NCBI GenBank assembly: GCA_902776665.1
Contig: CACYQZ010000024.1
Location: 1-37,041, forward strand
Length of the DNA: 37,041 nt
Origin: an uncultured Prevotellaceae bacterium
GTDB taxonomy: Bacteria; Bacteroidota; Bacteroidia; Bacteroidales; Bacteroidaceae
Direction: 5' to 3'
The translations under genes and the position numbers were made by a program. Shown piece after piece: positions 8,296 to 15,052 of the stretch. Below the pieces are notes generated by a model. The model did no database searches and was not told the origin of the DNA. It saw only the letters and a list, made by a program, of their open reading frames with translations. How positions within the stretch are numbered: position 1 is the stretch's first letter; each line of letters begins with the position of its first letter.

Positions 8296-9450
8296 ATGAA
8301 CAAAATTTTTGTTTGGTGCATAGCCTTGCTGATGCTTGTGGTCTCGTGTCGGCAGGGTAGGGTGGCGACGACGGCTTTCGAGGGCGACACGTTGCACTTG
8401 AAATATGCCGAGAACATTGTCATTGTGCGCGATTCGGCGGTGACGATGGTCGAACTGCGCAATCCTTGGGGCGAGGGCGTTTTGCACCGCTATTGGCTCG
8501 TGCCGAAAAATGCCGATTTCTCGCCGTCGGAAGGCACGGTTGTGCGTGTTCCGTTGCAGCGCAGTGTCGTATTCAACACGGCGCACGCGTCGCTGTTGCT
8601 GATGCTCGATGCCGACGAGGCGATTGCGGGTGTGGCGGATTTGAAATATATGCTGTTGCCCGAGATTCATCGGCGCGTGAATTTTGTCGATTTTTCGACT
8701 CGAAACGCTTCGGAAAAACCGATTGTCGATTGTGGCGACGCGATGAATCCCGACATCGAGAAAATCGTCGAACTCGATGCCGATGCGATTCTGCTCTCGC
8801 CTTTCGAGAACAGCGGTGGCTACGGGCAGTTGGAGAAACTCGGCGTACCGCTCATCGAGTGTGCCGAATATATGGAAACGTCGGCACTCGGACGGGCGGA
8901 ATGGATGCGATTTTATGGTCTGTTGTATGGCTGCGAGGTGCAGGCTGATTCGCTGTTTGCGGTGGTGGAGAGGGAGTATTTTTCTCTGTCGAGGAGCGAG
9001 GAACGAGGAGCGAGGAGTGAGAAGAAATCCATTCTGACCGAGCGACTGACGGGCAGCACGTGGTATGTGGCAGGTGGACGAAGTACGGTGGCGCGACTGA
9101 TAGCCGATGTCGGCGGCGCGTATGCTTGGGCCGACGACGAACACAGCGGCAGTCTTCCGTTGTCGTTTGAGACGGTGCTCGACAAGGCTGGCGATGCTGA
9201 CGTGTGGATTTTCAACTATACGGGTGCGATGCCGCTGACGCGCACGATGCTTGCTGCGGAACATCACGGCTACCAGGCGTTCAAGGCATTCCAAACAGGC
9301 GAAATCTATTATGTCAATTCGCTGCAAGTGCCTTATTTCGAGGAAGTTTCGTTCCGTCCCGACCGCCTTCTTCACGACTATACCATCCTCCTAAATCCCT
9401 CGAAACAAAACCATCAAAAACTACGATACTTCCAAAAAATCACCCCCTAA
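8296..9450 (+). CDS. Iron-chelate/cobalamin ABC transporter substrate-binding lipoprotein
   Basis: 384 residues from the ATG at 8296. The N-terminus MNKIFVWCIALLMLVVSC is a lipoprotein signal with lipobox VVSC, placing it on a membrane face. The body fits the TroA/BtuF helical-backbone fold: LKYAENIVIVRDS, then the conserved early segment VVFNTAHASLLLMLDADEAI, NPDIEKIVELDADAILLSPF, and FETVLDKAGDADVWIFNY. It should deliver a siderophore, haem or corrinoid to the permease encoded next. A heptamer array is translated in frame at residues about 232-241 as Arg/Ser/Glu-rich sequence in a probable surface linker. A variant -7 box (TAATTTCG, 8280-8287) lies only 8 nt before the ATG. Exact ligand unknown. 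Confidence 0.9.
   Translation: MNKIFVWCIALLMLVVSCRQGRVATTAFEGDTLHLKYAENIVIVRDSAVTMVELRNPWGEGVLHRYWLVPKNADFSPSEGTVVRVPLQRSVVFNTAHASLLLMLDADEAIAGVADLKYMLLPEIHRRVNFVDFSTRNASEKPIVDCGDAMNPDIEKIVELDADAILLSPFENSGGYGQLEKLGVPLIECAEYMETSALGRAEWMRFYGLLYGCEVQADSLFAVVEREYFSLSRSEERGARSEKKSILTERLTGSTWYVAGGRSTVARLIADVGGAYAWADDEHSGSLPLSFETVLDKAGDADVWIFNYTGAMPLTRTMLAAEHHGYQAFKAFQTGEIYYVNSLQVPYFEEVSFRPDRLLHDYTILLNPSKQNHQKLRYFQKITP
8991..9018. repeat. Heptamer array R2 (GAGGAGC-type x4)
   Basis: Four in-phase units (GAGGAGC, GAGGAAC, GAGGAGC, GAGGAGT) inside the binding-protein gene, read as RSEERGARSE. Confidence 0.85.
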
Positions 9451-9527
9451 CTCCACACTCTACACTTCACACTCCACACTCCACACTCCACACTTCACAC
9501 TTCACACTATCCACTATCCACTCTACA
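9451..9527. repeat. Heptamer array R3 (CTCCACA-type x11), whole intergenic gap
   Basis: Eleven consecutive in-phase heptamers (CTCCACA, CTTCACA, CTATCCA and close variants) start on the base after the binding-protein TAA and end 2 nt before the permease ATG at 9530. Nothing else is in the gap. Confidence 0.95.
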
Positions 9528-9529
9528 CT

Positions 9530-10537
9530 ATGACCCCTAAGCCCATCTTTCCCGCCCTTATCATTGCCCTATTTGCATTGTTCCTCCTCAACCTATTCGT
9601 CGGTTCGGTCGAAATCCCCATTCCCGAGGTCATCGACATCCTTCTGGGTCGAGGCGAGGCGAAAGAATCGTGGCGTTTCATCATCGTGGAATCGCGCCTG
9701 CCACAAGCCATCACAGCGATGCTCTGCGGTTCGGCGTTGGCCGTCTGCGGTCTGCTTTTGCAAACCGCTTTCCACAATCCGTTGGCTGGTCCTGGCATTT
9801 TTGGTATTACTTCTGGTGCCTCGCTCGCCGTCGCCCTCGTCGTGTTGCTTCTCGGCGGCGGCATCGCCACTGAAATCCTTCAACTCACAGGCTTTTTCGC
9901 TATTCTCGCCGCCGCATTCGTTGGTGCGATGGCCGTCACGGCGGTGCTTTATTTCTTTTCGCGAATCGTCCAAAACCACGTGATGTTGCTCATCATCGGC
10001 TTGATGGTCGGCTATCTTTCGTCGTCGGCGGTGACGCTGCTCAGTTCGCTCGCCACCGAAGAAGGCGTGCGCTCGTATGTGATGTGGGGAATGGGCACTT
10101 TCGGAGCCGTTTCGCTGCGCCATCTTCCCCTTTTCGCCCTCGGAATCGCCTTCGGAATCGGCTCTGCCGTCGTACTCGTCAAACCGCTGAACGCGATGCT
10201 GCTCGGCGACCATTACGCGCAGAATCTCGGCATCGATACGCGGCGCGTCCGCAACCGCCTCCTGCTCACCACCGGCCTGCTCTGCGCCGTCACCACCGCC
10301 TTTTGCGGCCCCATCGCCTTCATCGGCCTTGCCGTTCCCCACATGGCACGGCTCTTGCTGCGTCGCGCCAACCACCGCCTGCTGATGCCCGCCACGCTGC
10401 TGATGGGCGCGGTCGTCGCATTGGCCTGCAACCTGATTTGTTCGCTGCCGACGAATGGTGTTCGTCTGCCACTCAACGCGGTCACGCCGTTTTTCGGTGC
10501 GCCCGTCATCATTTACATGATTCTCAAACGGAAATAA
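9530..10537 (+). CDS. FecCD-family ABC transporter permease
   Basis: 335 residues with about nine to ten membrane helices. Family signatures are plain: RLPQAITAMLCGSALAVCGLLLQ, FHNPLAGPGIFGITSGASLA, LLGDHYAQNLGID, and FCGPIAFIGLAVPHMARLL followed by the coupling-helix region. It forms the inner-membrane channel for siderophore, haem or vitamin B12 uptake with the lipoprotein at 8296-9450. The partner ATPase (FecE/BtuD type) that normally follows is absent; the next gene is convergent and unrelated. The ATG at 9530 lies 2 nt after an 11-unit heptamer array that makes up the entire intergenic gap. Confidence 0.95.
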   Translation: MTPKPIFPALIIALFALFLLNLFVGSVEIPIPEVIDILLGRGEAKESWRFIIVESRLPQAITAMLCGSALAVCGLLLQTAFHNPLAGPGIFGITSGASLAVALVVLLLGGGIATEILQLTGFFAILAAAFVGAMAVTAVLYFFSRIVQNHVMLLIIGLMVGYLSSSAVTLLSSLATEEGVRSYVMWGMGTFGAVSLRHLPLFALGIAFGIGSAVVLVKPLNAMLLGDHYAQNLGIDTRRVRNRLLLTTGLLCAVTTAFCGPIAFIGLAVPHMARLLLRRANHRLLMPATLLMGAVVALACNLICSLPTNGVRLPLNAVTPFFGAPVIIYMILKRK

Positions 10538-10542
10538 GTTTT

Positions 10543-12357
10543 TTAATGCCTTTTGATTTGGAAAAAGCCAAGTCGATGGGTGATGCCCTTCCGACCGAGT
10601 GAACGAAGTTGATAAAAACCTTCGGGCAAGGTGCTGACGTCGGTTTTGTTGCCGCGCCACGGACGAGTGGCAACGAGCGTTCCCTGCAGGGTTTCGATGG
10701 CAAGGGTGTTGGCATCGAGGGTCTGAGGCTTTTCGGGAAGCGTCAGTTGGCGACCGTCGCAGGGAAGAAGGGGGAGGGTGGAGTTGATAGTTGATAGTTG
10801 ATAGTTGACAGTTGGTTGCTGCGTCTTAAAAGAATGACTTTGCAGCGGTTCGCTCTCGTTGCCGTAGCGGTCGAGGGCGGTGATGGCGTAAAATTTGGGT
10901 GTTTGATGTTGGGTGTTAGGTGTTGGGTGTTGGGTGTTGGATGAGAAGGTGATGTGCGGCTCAGTCAATCGTGTGGCAACGAGGTTGCGCGGGTCGGAAA
11001 TATCGACGGGACAGACTGAACTGGCATATACATTATATAAGAAAGGTGTTGGGTGTTGGGTGTTAGTTGTTAGGTGTTGGGTGTTGGGTGTTGGGGCTGT
11101 CCACGAAATCGTCACCTCGCTCCTCGTTCCTCGTTCCTCGCTCCTCGCTCCTCGAATCTTAAAATCCGTCGGCGCATCGGGTCGCGTCGCATTCATCCAC
11201 GTCATCGGCGGAATCAGGGCCGGACAGCTGTTGAATTGGCGTTGGAACGTGTAGATTCCCTTCGTGTTGTCGGTCAGGAAACGACTGCGGAAATGCGTGT
11301 GGCCGAGGCCGAGTTGCCGCAGCACGTTCATTTCCTGTGCGACGGTCAGCAATGGCCAGTTGCCCTCGCGACGGTCGAGCATATAGGTCGCCAAGCCCGG
11401 CGCAACAATTTTCCCGTGCGACTGCTCTTTCCAGTCAATCGCAAAAGGAAAGAAATGGTTGTCGCGGAAATACATCATCGGGAACAGCGCGTCCATCACA
11501 CCCGTGCGCAGCCATTCCTGTGCGTCCTGACAAACCACCGTCCGCGCATTCCATCCACGCGACGAATAGCGGCTCAGGTCGTCGTGCTTGCCGATGGGCG
11601 AACAACTCATCATCACCCACGGTTTCAGCCGTTTCACACGCTGGCTAATCGCCTCGGCAATGCTCGTGATATGGCGGCGTCCCTGCTGGCGCGACACCTT
11701 GATTTTCCACGTTTCGGGATAGCGGATATAGTCGAGATGGATGCCGTCGATGTCGTAATTCTTGACGATTTCTTCGCAAATGTCGGCGATGTAGGTCGCC
11801 GTCTGCGGTTTTTCGGGGTCCATCACGCCCTCTGCCGCACCGTTCACGGTAATTTTCTTCACCAGATTCGGCTGGCGTTTCCGCAGTTGCGTACAGCCTG
11901 CAGCCGCCCATTTTCCGATGGGAATCGTCACCACCCACGCGTGCAACTGCATTCCGCGCTTGTGACACTCGTCGATGGCGAACTGCAGCGGGTCGTAACC
12001 CGGATTTCGCCCTGCCGTGCCCGTCAGACAGCCGTCCCACGGTTCCATCGCCGAGGGATAGATCGTCGTGGCACGCACACGCGTCTGCAACAGTACCACG
12101 TTGATGCCGGCAGCCTTCAGTTGGTCGAGAATCTTGACGAGTTCCTGTTTTTGACGTTCCACACTGCCCGAAGAACCGTTCGAAAGCGTTTTCGGCCAGT
12201 CGAGTCCGTTGAGTGTCGTCAGCCAGACGGCACGGATTTCGTACTTCGGCGAGGTCGTCAGAAATTCGGTCTGTGCCTTTGCCGACTGGCGGCCAAGCAC
12301 GACGAATGCGACGAGCAACAACCCAAAAAGGTATGTGGAAAGTCGATGAAATTTCAT
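10543..12357 (-). CDS. GHL10-type glycoside hydrolase with FN3 domain (family 10-like, DUF187)
   Basis: 604 residues from the ATG at 12357, with signal peptide (1-28, ending SAKAQ). The barrel domain is about 35-370: EIRAVWLTTLNGLDWP, VLLQTRVRATTIYPS, DGIHLDYIRYP, and VMDALFPMMYF, typical of GHL10 enzymes thought to act on envelope or peptidoglycan-linked glycans. An FN3-like domain follows (about 385-510), then a tail ending FYQLRSLGRKGITHRLGFFQIKR that resembles a degenerate type IX C-terminal strand pair. Four heptamer arrays of three word types are translated in this domain at about 400-414, 421-438, 473-487 and 513-525, each in a predicted loop or linker. The catalytic domain is free of them. 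Confidence 0.9.
   Translation of the reverse strand: MKFHRLSTYLFGLLLVAFVVLGRQSAKAQTEFLTTSPKYEIRAVWLTTLNGLDWPKTLSNGSSGSVERQKQELVKILDQLKAAGINVVLLQTRVRATTIYPSAMEPWDGCLTGTAGRNPGYDPLQFAIDECHKRGMQLHAWVVTIPIGKWAAAGCTQLRKRQPNLVKKITVNGAAEGVMDPEKPQTATYIADICEEIVKNYDIDGIHLDYIRYPETWKIKVSRQQGRRHITSIAEAISQRVKRLKPWVMMSCSPIGKHDDLSRYSSRGWNARTVVCQDAQEWLRTGVMDALFPMMYFRDNHFFPFAIDWKEQSHGKIVAPGLATYMLDRREGNWPLLTVAQEMNVLRQLGLGHTHFRSRFLTDNTKGIYTFQRQFNSCPALIPPMTWMNATRPDAPTDFKIRGARSEERGTRSEVTISWTAPTPNTQHLTTNTQHPTPFLYNVYASSVCPVDISDPRNLVATRLTEPHITFSSNTQHPTPNTQHQTPKFYAITALDRYGNESEPLQSHSFKTQQPTVNYQLSTINSTLPLLPCDGRQLTLPEKPQTLDANTLAIETLQGTLVATRPWRGNKTDVSTLPEGFYQLRSLGRKGITHRLGFFQIKRH
10782..10816. repeat. Heptamer array R4 (AGTTGAT-type x5)
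   Basis: Four units plus a divergent fifth, in the GHL10 gene after the last FN3 strand. Confidence 0.85.
10897..10938. repeat. Heptamer array R5 (GGGTGTT-type x6)
   Basis: Six in-phase units in the GHL10 gene, read on the minus strand as Asn-Thr-Gln-His-Pro-Thr-Pro-like residues. Confidence 0.9.
11044..11092. repeat. Heptamer array R6 (GGGTGTT-type x7)
   Basis: Seven in-phase units in the GHL10 gene, same word as R5 but 105 bp away in another loop. Confidence 0.9.
11115..11156. repeat. Heptamer array R7 (CCTCGCT-type x6)
   Basis: Six units; on the coding (minus) strand this is the same GAGGAGC/GAGGAAC word as R2, again read as RGARSEERGTRSE. Confidence 0.9.
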
Positions 12358-12361
12358 TTTT

Positions 12362-12634
12362 TTATTTCTTCCGCTTAAACTTTCGATAAAGTTTCCAACC
12401 GAGCAGAATGCCGTCGAACACACCGGCGCCCGTCGCCATCAGCGAACTGATGCGCTTCGAAGGCGTGAGTGCGGAAATCGGCTCACGCTTGGCGAAAAGT
12501 TGTCCCCAAAGGGCCTTGATTTGCTGGTCGTCCTTGCGGATGTCGGTGAGCAGCACGTCCTTGCGGTCGCGGATTTCGTCGAGCGACCGAAAAGTCGCAG
12601 TCGGGCGGTTGTTGGTCGTTTCCATAGCACTCAT
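12362..12634 (-). CDS. Small basic-tailed protein of a yqjDEK-like operon
   Basis: 90 residues from the ATG at 12634, which overlaps the stop of the preceding gene as ATGA, so the two are coupled. The N-terminal half is charged and helical (FRSLDEIRDRKDVLLTDIRK), followed by a weakly hydrophobic Gly-rich stretch (SLMATGAGVFDGILLGW) and a strongly basic end (KLYRKFKRKK). No family recognised by sequence. Its place as third gene after YtxH-like and DUF1469 proteins resembles yqjK in the enterobacterial yqjD-yqjE-yqjK operon; that parallel is positional only. Confidence 0.8.
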   Translation of the reverse strand: MSAMETTNNRPTATFRSLDEIRDRKDVLLTDIRKDDQQIKALWGQLFAKREPISALTPSKRISSLMATGAGVFDGILLGWKLYRKFKRKK

Positions 12635-12984
12635 TTTTCCATTAACAAACTGGCGAGAAACCTGACGACGGGACGCTCTATCCACCTCCGACGGAAGAGG
12701 ATGAAGAGAATCAGCACGGCCAAATAGAACAGGGCCACAATGCCGAAGGCGGCGGCCATTCCCACTGCCGGAGCCAGCGCGTGGGCGGCGGCAAACGAGG
12801 CGTAAATCAGGAAGAGGATGACAAGCAGGGCGAGCACCACCGTCAGGGTAATGGCGGTGATGAGTCGCACCACTTTATCGATGACGTCGAGCTTCATATA
12901 TTCGCGCTGCAGCCCGACGTAGTGCTTCACGGCCTCGGCCAACTGGCCGATGGTTTCAATGTTTCGGTCGTTGGAAAACATCAT
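12631..12984 (-). CDS. DUF1469 / phage-holin superfamily III-like membrane protein
   Basis: 117 residues. After an amphipathic N-terminal helix (TIGQLAEAVKHYVGLQREYMKLDVIDK), two long membrane helices lie at about 38-62 and 68-95, then a basic tail. This is the layout of the Phage_holin_3_6 (DUF1469, YqjE-like) family, which in chromosomes is not a phage lysis gene but a membrane-stress partner of YtxH/DUF883 proteins. It starts 6 nt after the ytxH-like gene and overlaps the next gene by 4 nt. The start is one of two adjacent ATGs. Confidence 0.88.
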   Translation of the reverse strand: MMFSNDRNIETIGQLAEAVKHYVGLQREYMKLDVIDKVVRLITAITLTVVLALLVILFLIYASFAAAHALAPAVGMAAAFGIVALFYLAVLILFILFRRRWIERPVVRFLASLLMEK

Positions 12985-12990
12985 CTTTGC

Positions 12991-13209
12991 TTATTCTACG
13001 ATGTCGGAAGCGGCCTCTTTAATGTCATCGACGAGGTCGTCGACTTCGCGGCGGCTGAGTTTGATGTTGTGCTTCTTGCAGAAGTCTTCAACGGCATCGG
13101 TGATGCGAGTGCGAGTTTCTGTACCTTTCTCGGGTGCGAGAAGCAGTCCGAGTGCTGCGCCGGCGATGGCACCGCCGAGAAATGCGCCAAAATAACCTAC
13201 TGTTTTCAT
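12991..13209 (-). CDS. YtxH-domain protein
   Basis: 72 residues from the ATG at 13209. The N-terminus has the YtxH signature: a Gly/Ala-rich membrane segment (YFGAFLGGAIAGAALGLLLAPEKGTETR) followed by an acidic amphipathic helix (about 35-72). Family members are small general-stress membrane proteins. First gene of a three-gene operon with the DUF1469 protein and a small basic protein. A perfect -7 element lies at 13281-13288. Confidence 0.9.
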   Translation of the reverse strand: MKTVGYFGAFLGGAIAGAALGLLLAPEKGTETRTRITDAVEDFCKKHNIKLSRREVDDLVDDIKEAASDIVE

Positions 13210-13280
13210 TGTTTTGTCTGTTTTAGTAAATAAATATTCATTTTGGGCCACGAAAATGGCATTTTGTCTGAAAGACATCG

Positions 13281-13288
13281 CAAATGTA
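13281..13288 (-). promoter_or_regulatory. -7 element for the ytxH operon
   Basis: TACATTTG on the minus strand, a perfect TAnnTTTG match, 71 nt upstream of the ytxH ATG. A T-rich stretch (TTTTTTCG) sits about 21 nt further upstream. Confidence 0.5.
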
Positions 13289-13328
13289 GTAAAAAAAGTG
13301 CGAAAATCGCGAAAAAATGCGGTATTTT

Positions 13329-13364
13329 TTTGTTAAAATGGGCATATTTTGCAGTTTTAACAAA
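13329..13364. promoter_or_regulatory. 10-bp inverted repeat between divergent genes
   Basis: TTTGTTAAAA (13329-13338) and TTTTAACAAA (13355-13364) are perfect inverted copies separated by 16 nt, in the 254-bp gap between the divergent ytxH operon and SPOR lipoprotein gene. It could be an operator or a hairpin; the rest of the gap is AT-rich and shows a variant -7 box (TAATTTCG, 13405-13412) before the SPOR gene. Confidence 0.4.
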
Positions 13365-13463
13365 CTTTATGCGAATTTTTTCCTGTTTTTTGGCAGATAA
13401 TTCGTAATTTCGCCCTGTCTTTCAGACGAATTAGTTTATTCATTAAAAAATACAGTAAAGATT

Positions 13464-13958
13464 ATGAAGAAATCATTGATTTTGAGTGCAGGTTTATGCG
13501 CAGTGCTGACACTGGCAAGTTGTGGATCGAAAGAAAGCGCCTATCGCAAGGCTTACGACAAGGCGCAGGCTGCCGAGGCCGAGGCTAACGCCAACGCAGG
13601 TGCCGTTCAGACAACGACGGACACGCCCGTGGTGACGCCGCTCACCCCGACGAACCCGGCACAGCCCACAGTTGACAACTACGACAACGCGACCTATCGT
13701 CAGGAGTCGGTGACGCTCGTCAGCGGCGGTGGTCTGCGGAATTTCAGCGTGGTGGTCGGTTCGTTCTCGGTGCAGGCCAATGCGCAGGGTCTTCAGAACA
13801 CGCTGAAGGCTGCTGGCTACGATGCCCAGATTGTTCAGAACTCGCGTGGAATGTATCGCGTCGTGGCTTCGACCTTCGACCGCAAGGAAGATGCTGCCCG
13901 CTCGCGCGACGCTTTCCGCTCGAAGTATCCCGATGCTTGGTTGCTCTATAATAAATAA
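13464..13958 (+). CDS. SPOR-domain lipoprotein
   Basis: 164 residues. Residues 1-20 are a lipoprotein signal (LTLASC lipobox). A Thr/Pro/Ala-rich linker follows (about 30-75), then a C-terminal SPOR domain (about 88-164): FSVVVGSFSVQANAQGLQNT, GYDAQIVQNSRGMYRVVAST, and the closing helix. SPOR domains bind denuded glycan strands of peptidoglycan, usually at division sites, so this is probably an outer-membrane lipoprotein contacting the wall. It is followed after 3 nt by ruvX, with which it probably forms an operon. Confidence 0.92.
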   Translation: MKKSLILSAGLCAVLTLASCGSKESAYRKAYDKAQAAEAEANANAGAVQTTTDTPVVTPLTPTNPAQPTVDNYDNATYRQESVTLVSGGGLRNFSVVVGSFSVQANAQGLQNTLKAAGYDAQIVQNSRGMYRVVASTFDRKEDAARSRDAFRSKYPDAWLLYNK

Positions 13959-13961
13959 GGT

Positions 13962-14381
13962 GTGAGAATCCTCTCCATCGATTACGGCAAGAAGCGTACA
14001 GGAATAGCAGTCACCGATCCGCTACAGATTATTGCTGGCGGATTGGCGACTGTTTCCACATCTGAACTATACGATTTCTTGGTCGGCTACATCGGTCGCG
14101 AACCCGTCGAGCGCATCGTCATCGGCGAACCGCGACAGGCGGACGGCACTCCGAGTGAGAATTTCGCGCGCGTCGAACAGTTCGTGAACCGCTGGCGAAA
14201 GAGTCAGCCCTCGATTCCGATTGAGTTTTACGACGAGCGTTTCACCTCGGTGTTGGCCCATCGGGCGATGATCGACGGTGGATTGCGCAAGAAAGACCGC
14301 CAGAACAAGGCGTTGGTCGATGAAATCAGTGCCACGATTCTGCTGCAAGACTTTCTTGAGTCGAAAAGACGAATGTCGTGA
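13962..14381 (+). CDS. ruvX: Putative pre-16S rRNA nuclease / Holliday junction resolvase YqgF
   Basis: 139 residues, normal family length. RNase H-like fold: RILSIDYGKKRTGIAVTD (first catalytic Asp), VERIVIGEPRQADG, IEFYDERFTSVLA, and DEISATILLQDFL with the last acidic residues. The family matures the 5' end of 16S rRNA and/or resolves junctions. The start is a GTG at 13962, 3 nt after the lipoprotein stop; no ATG fits. The stop is followed directly by heptamer array R8. Confidence 0.95.
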   Translation: MRILSIDYGKKRTGIAVTDPLQIIAGGLATVSTSELYDFLVGYIGREPVERIVIGEPRQADGTPSENFARVEQFVNRWRKSQPSIPIEFYDERFTSVLAHRAMIDGGLRKKDRQNKALVDEISATILLQDFLESKRRMS

Positions 14382-14382
14382 A

Positions 14383-14424
14383 GTGTGGAGTGTGGAGTGT
14401 GAAGTGAGGAGTGTGAAGTGAAAA
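14383..14424. repeat. Heptamer array R8 (GTGTGGA-type x6)
   Basis: Six in-phase units beginning 1 nt after the ruvX stop; reverse complement of the word in R3. Confidence 0.9.
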
Positions 14425-14428
14425 ATGT

Positions 14429-14456
14429 TAATTGTAAATTGTCAATTGTAAATTGT
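14429..14456. repeat. Heptamer array R9 (AAATTGT x4)
   Basis: Four units differing only in the first base, ending 1 nt before the def ATG. R8 and R9 together fill the ruvX-def gap. Confidence 0.9.
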
Positions 14457-14457
14457 A

Positions 14458-15021
14458 ATGATATTGCCTATTTATACCTACGGCCAGCCTGTGTTGCGAA
14501 AGGTTTCGGAAGACATCACGCCCGACTATCCCGGGCTCGACGAACTCATCGCCAATATGTTTGAGACGCTGACCGCTTCCGAGGGCATCGGACTTGCCGC
14601 ACCGCAAATCGGCAAGAACATCCGACTTGCCATCATCGACCTCGACCCACTGAGCGAGGATCTGCCCGAATACAAGGATTTTCGGCACGTCTATATCAAT
14701 CCCCACATCGTGGAAATCGATGAGTCGTCGCCGACGGAAACGAGCGAGGAGGGCTGTCTGTCGGTGCCCGGAATCCGCGAGAAAGTGACGCGCCACACGC
14801 GCATCAGAGTGCAGTATATGGACGAGAAGTTTCAGCCGCACGACGAGTGGATCGACGGCTATCTGTCGCGTGTGATGCAGCACGAATTCGACCATCTCGA
14901 CGCCAAAATGTTCATCGACCGCATCTCGCCGCTGCGCAAGCAACTCATCAAAAGCAAACTGAAGGCGCTGACGCAGGGTCGCTATCACTGTAGTTATCGC
15001 ACGAAGGCACCGAAGAAGTGA
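14458..15021 (+). CDS. def: Peptide deformylase
   Basis: 187 residues; removes the formyl group from new proteins with a metal cofactor. All three motifs are intact: [10 protein letters not shown] (43-52), EEGCLSVPG (metal-ligand Cys100) and QHEFDHLDA (His142, catalytic Glu143, His146). ATG at 14458 directly after heptamer arrays R8/R9. It lies between ruvX and a TPR gene on the same strand, a grouping I recall as common in Bacteroidales. Confidence 0.97.
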   Translation: MILPIYTYGQPVLRKVSEDITPDYPGLDELIANMFETLTASEGIGLAAPQIGKNIRLAIIDLDPLSEDLPEYKDFRHVYINPHIVEIDESSPTETSEEGCLSVPGIREKVTRHTRIRVQYMDEKFQPHDEWIDGYLSRVMQHEFDHLDAKMFIDRISPLRKQLIKSKLKALTQGRYHCSYRTKAPKK

Positions 15022-15052
15022 AGAGTGTGAAGTGTTGAGTGAAAAGTGAAGA
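15018..15052. repeat. Heptamer array R10 (GTGAAGA-type x5), bridges stop to start
   Basis: Five in-phase units (GTGAAGA, GTGTGAA, GTGTTGA, GTGAAAA, GTGAAGA). The first contains the def TGA stop and the last ends on the base before the ATG at 15053. Confidence 0.9.

Noticed and set aside
8206-9375. Upstream extension of the glnS frame by about 400 codons
   Set aside because: It is antisense to the binding-protein gene and passes through the glnS promoter; GlnRS N-terminus is accounted for at 8181.
9451-11156. Repeat cluster as a possible CRISPR array
   Set aside because: Units are 7 nt, directly adjacent, without spacers, and many are translated in frame; no cas genes are present.
12631-12984. 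Holin-like gene as evidence of a prophage
   Set aside because: DUF1469 proteins are common chromosomal stress proteins; no other phage gene is nearby and the operon partners are YtxH-type.
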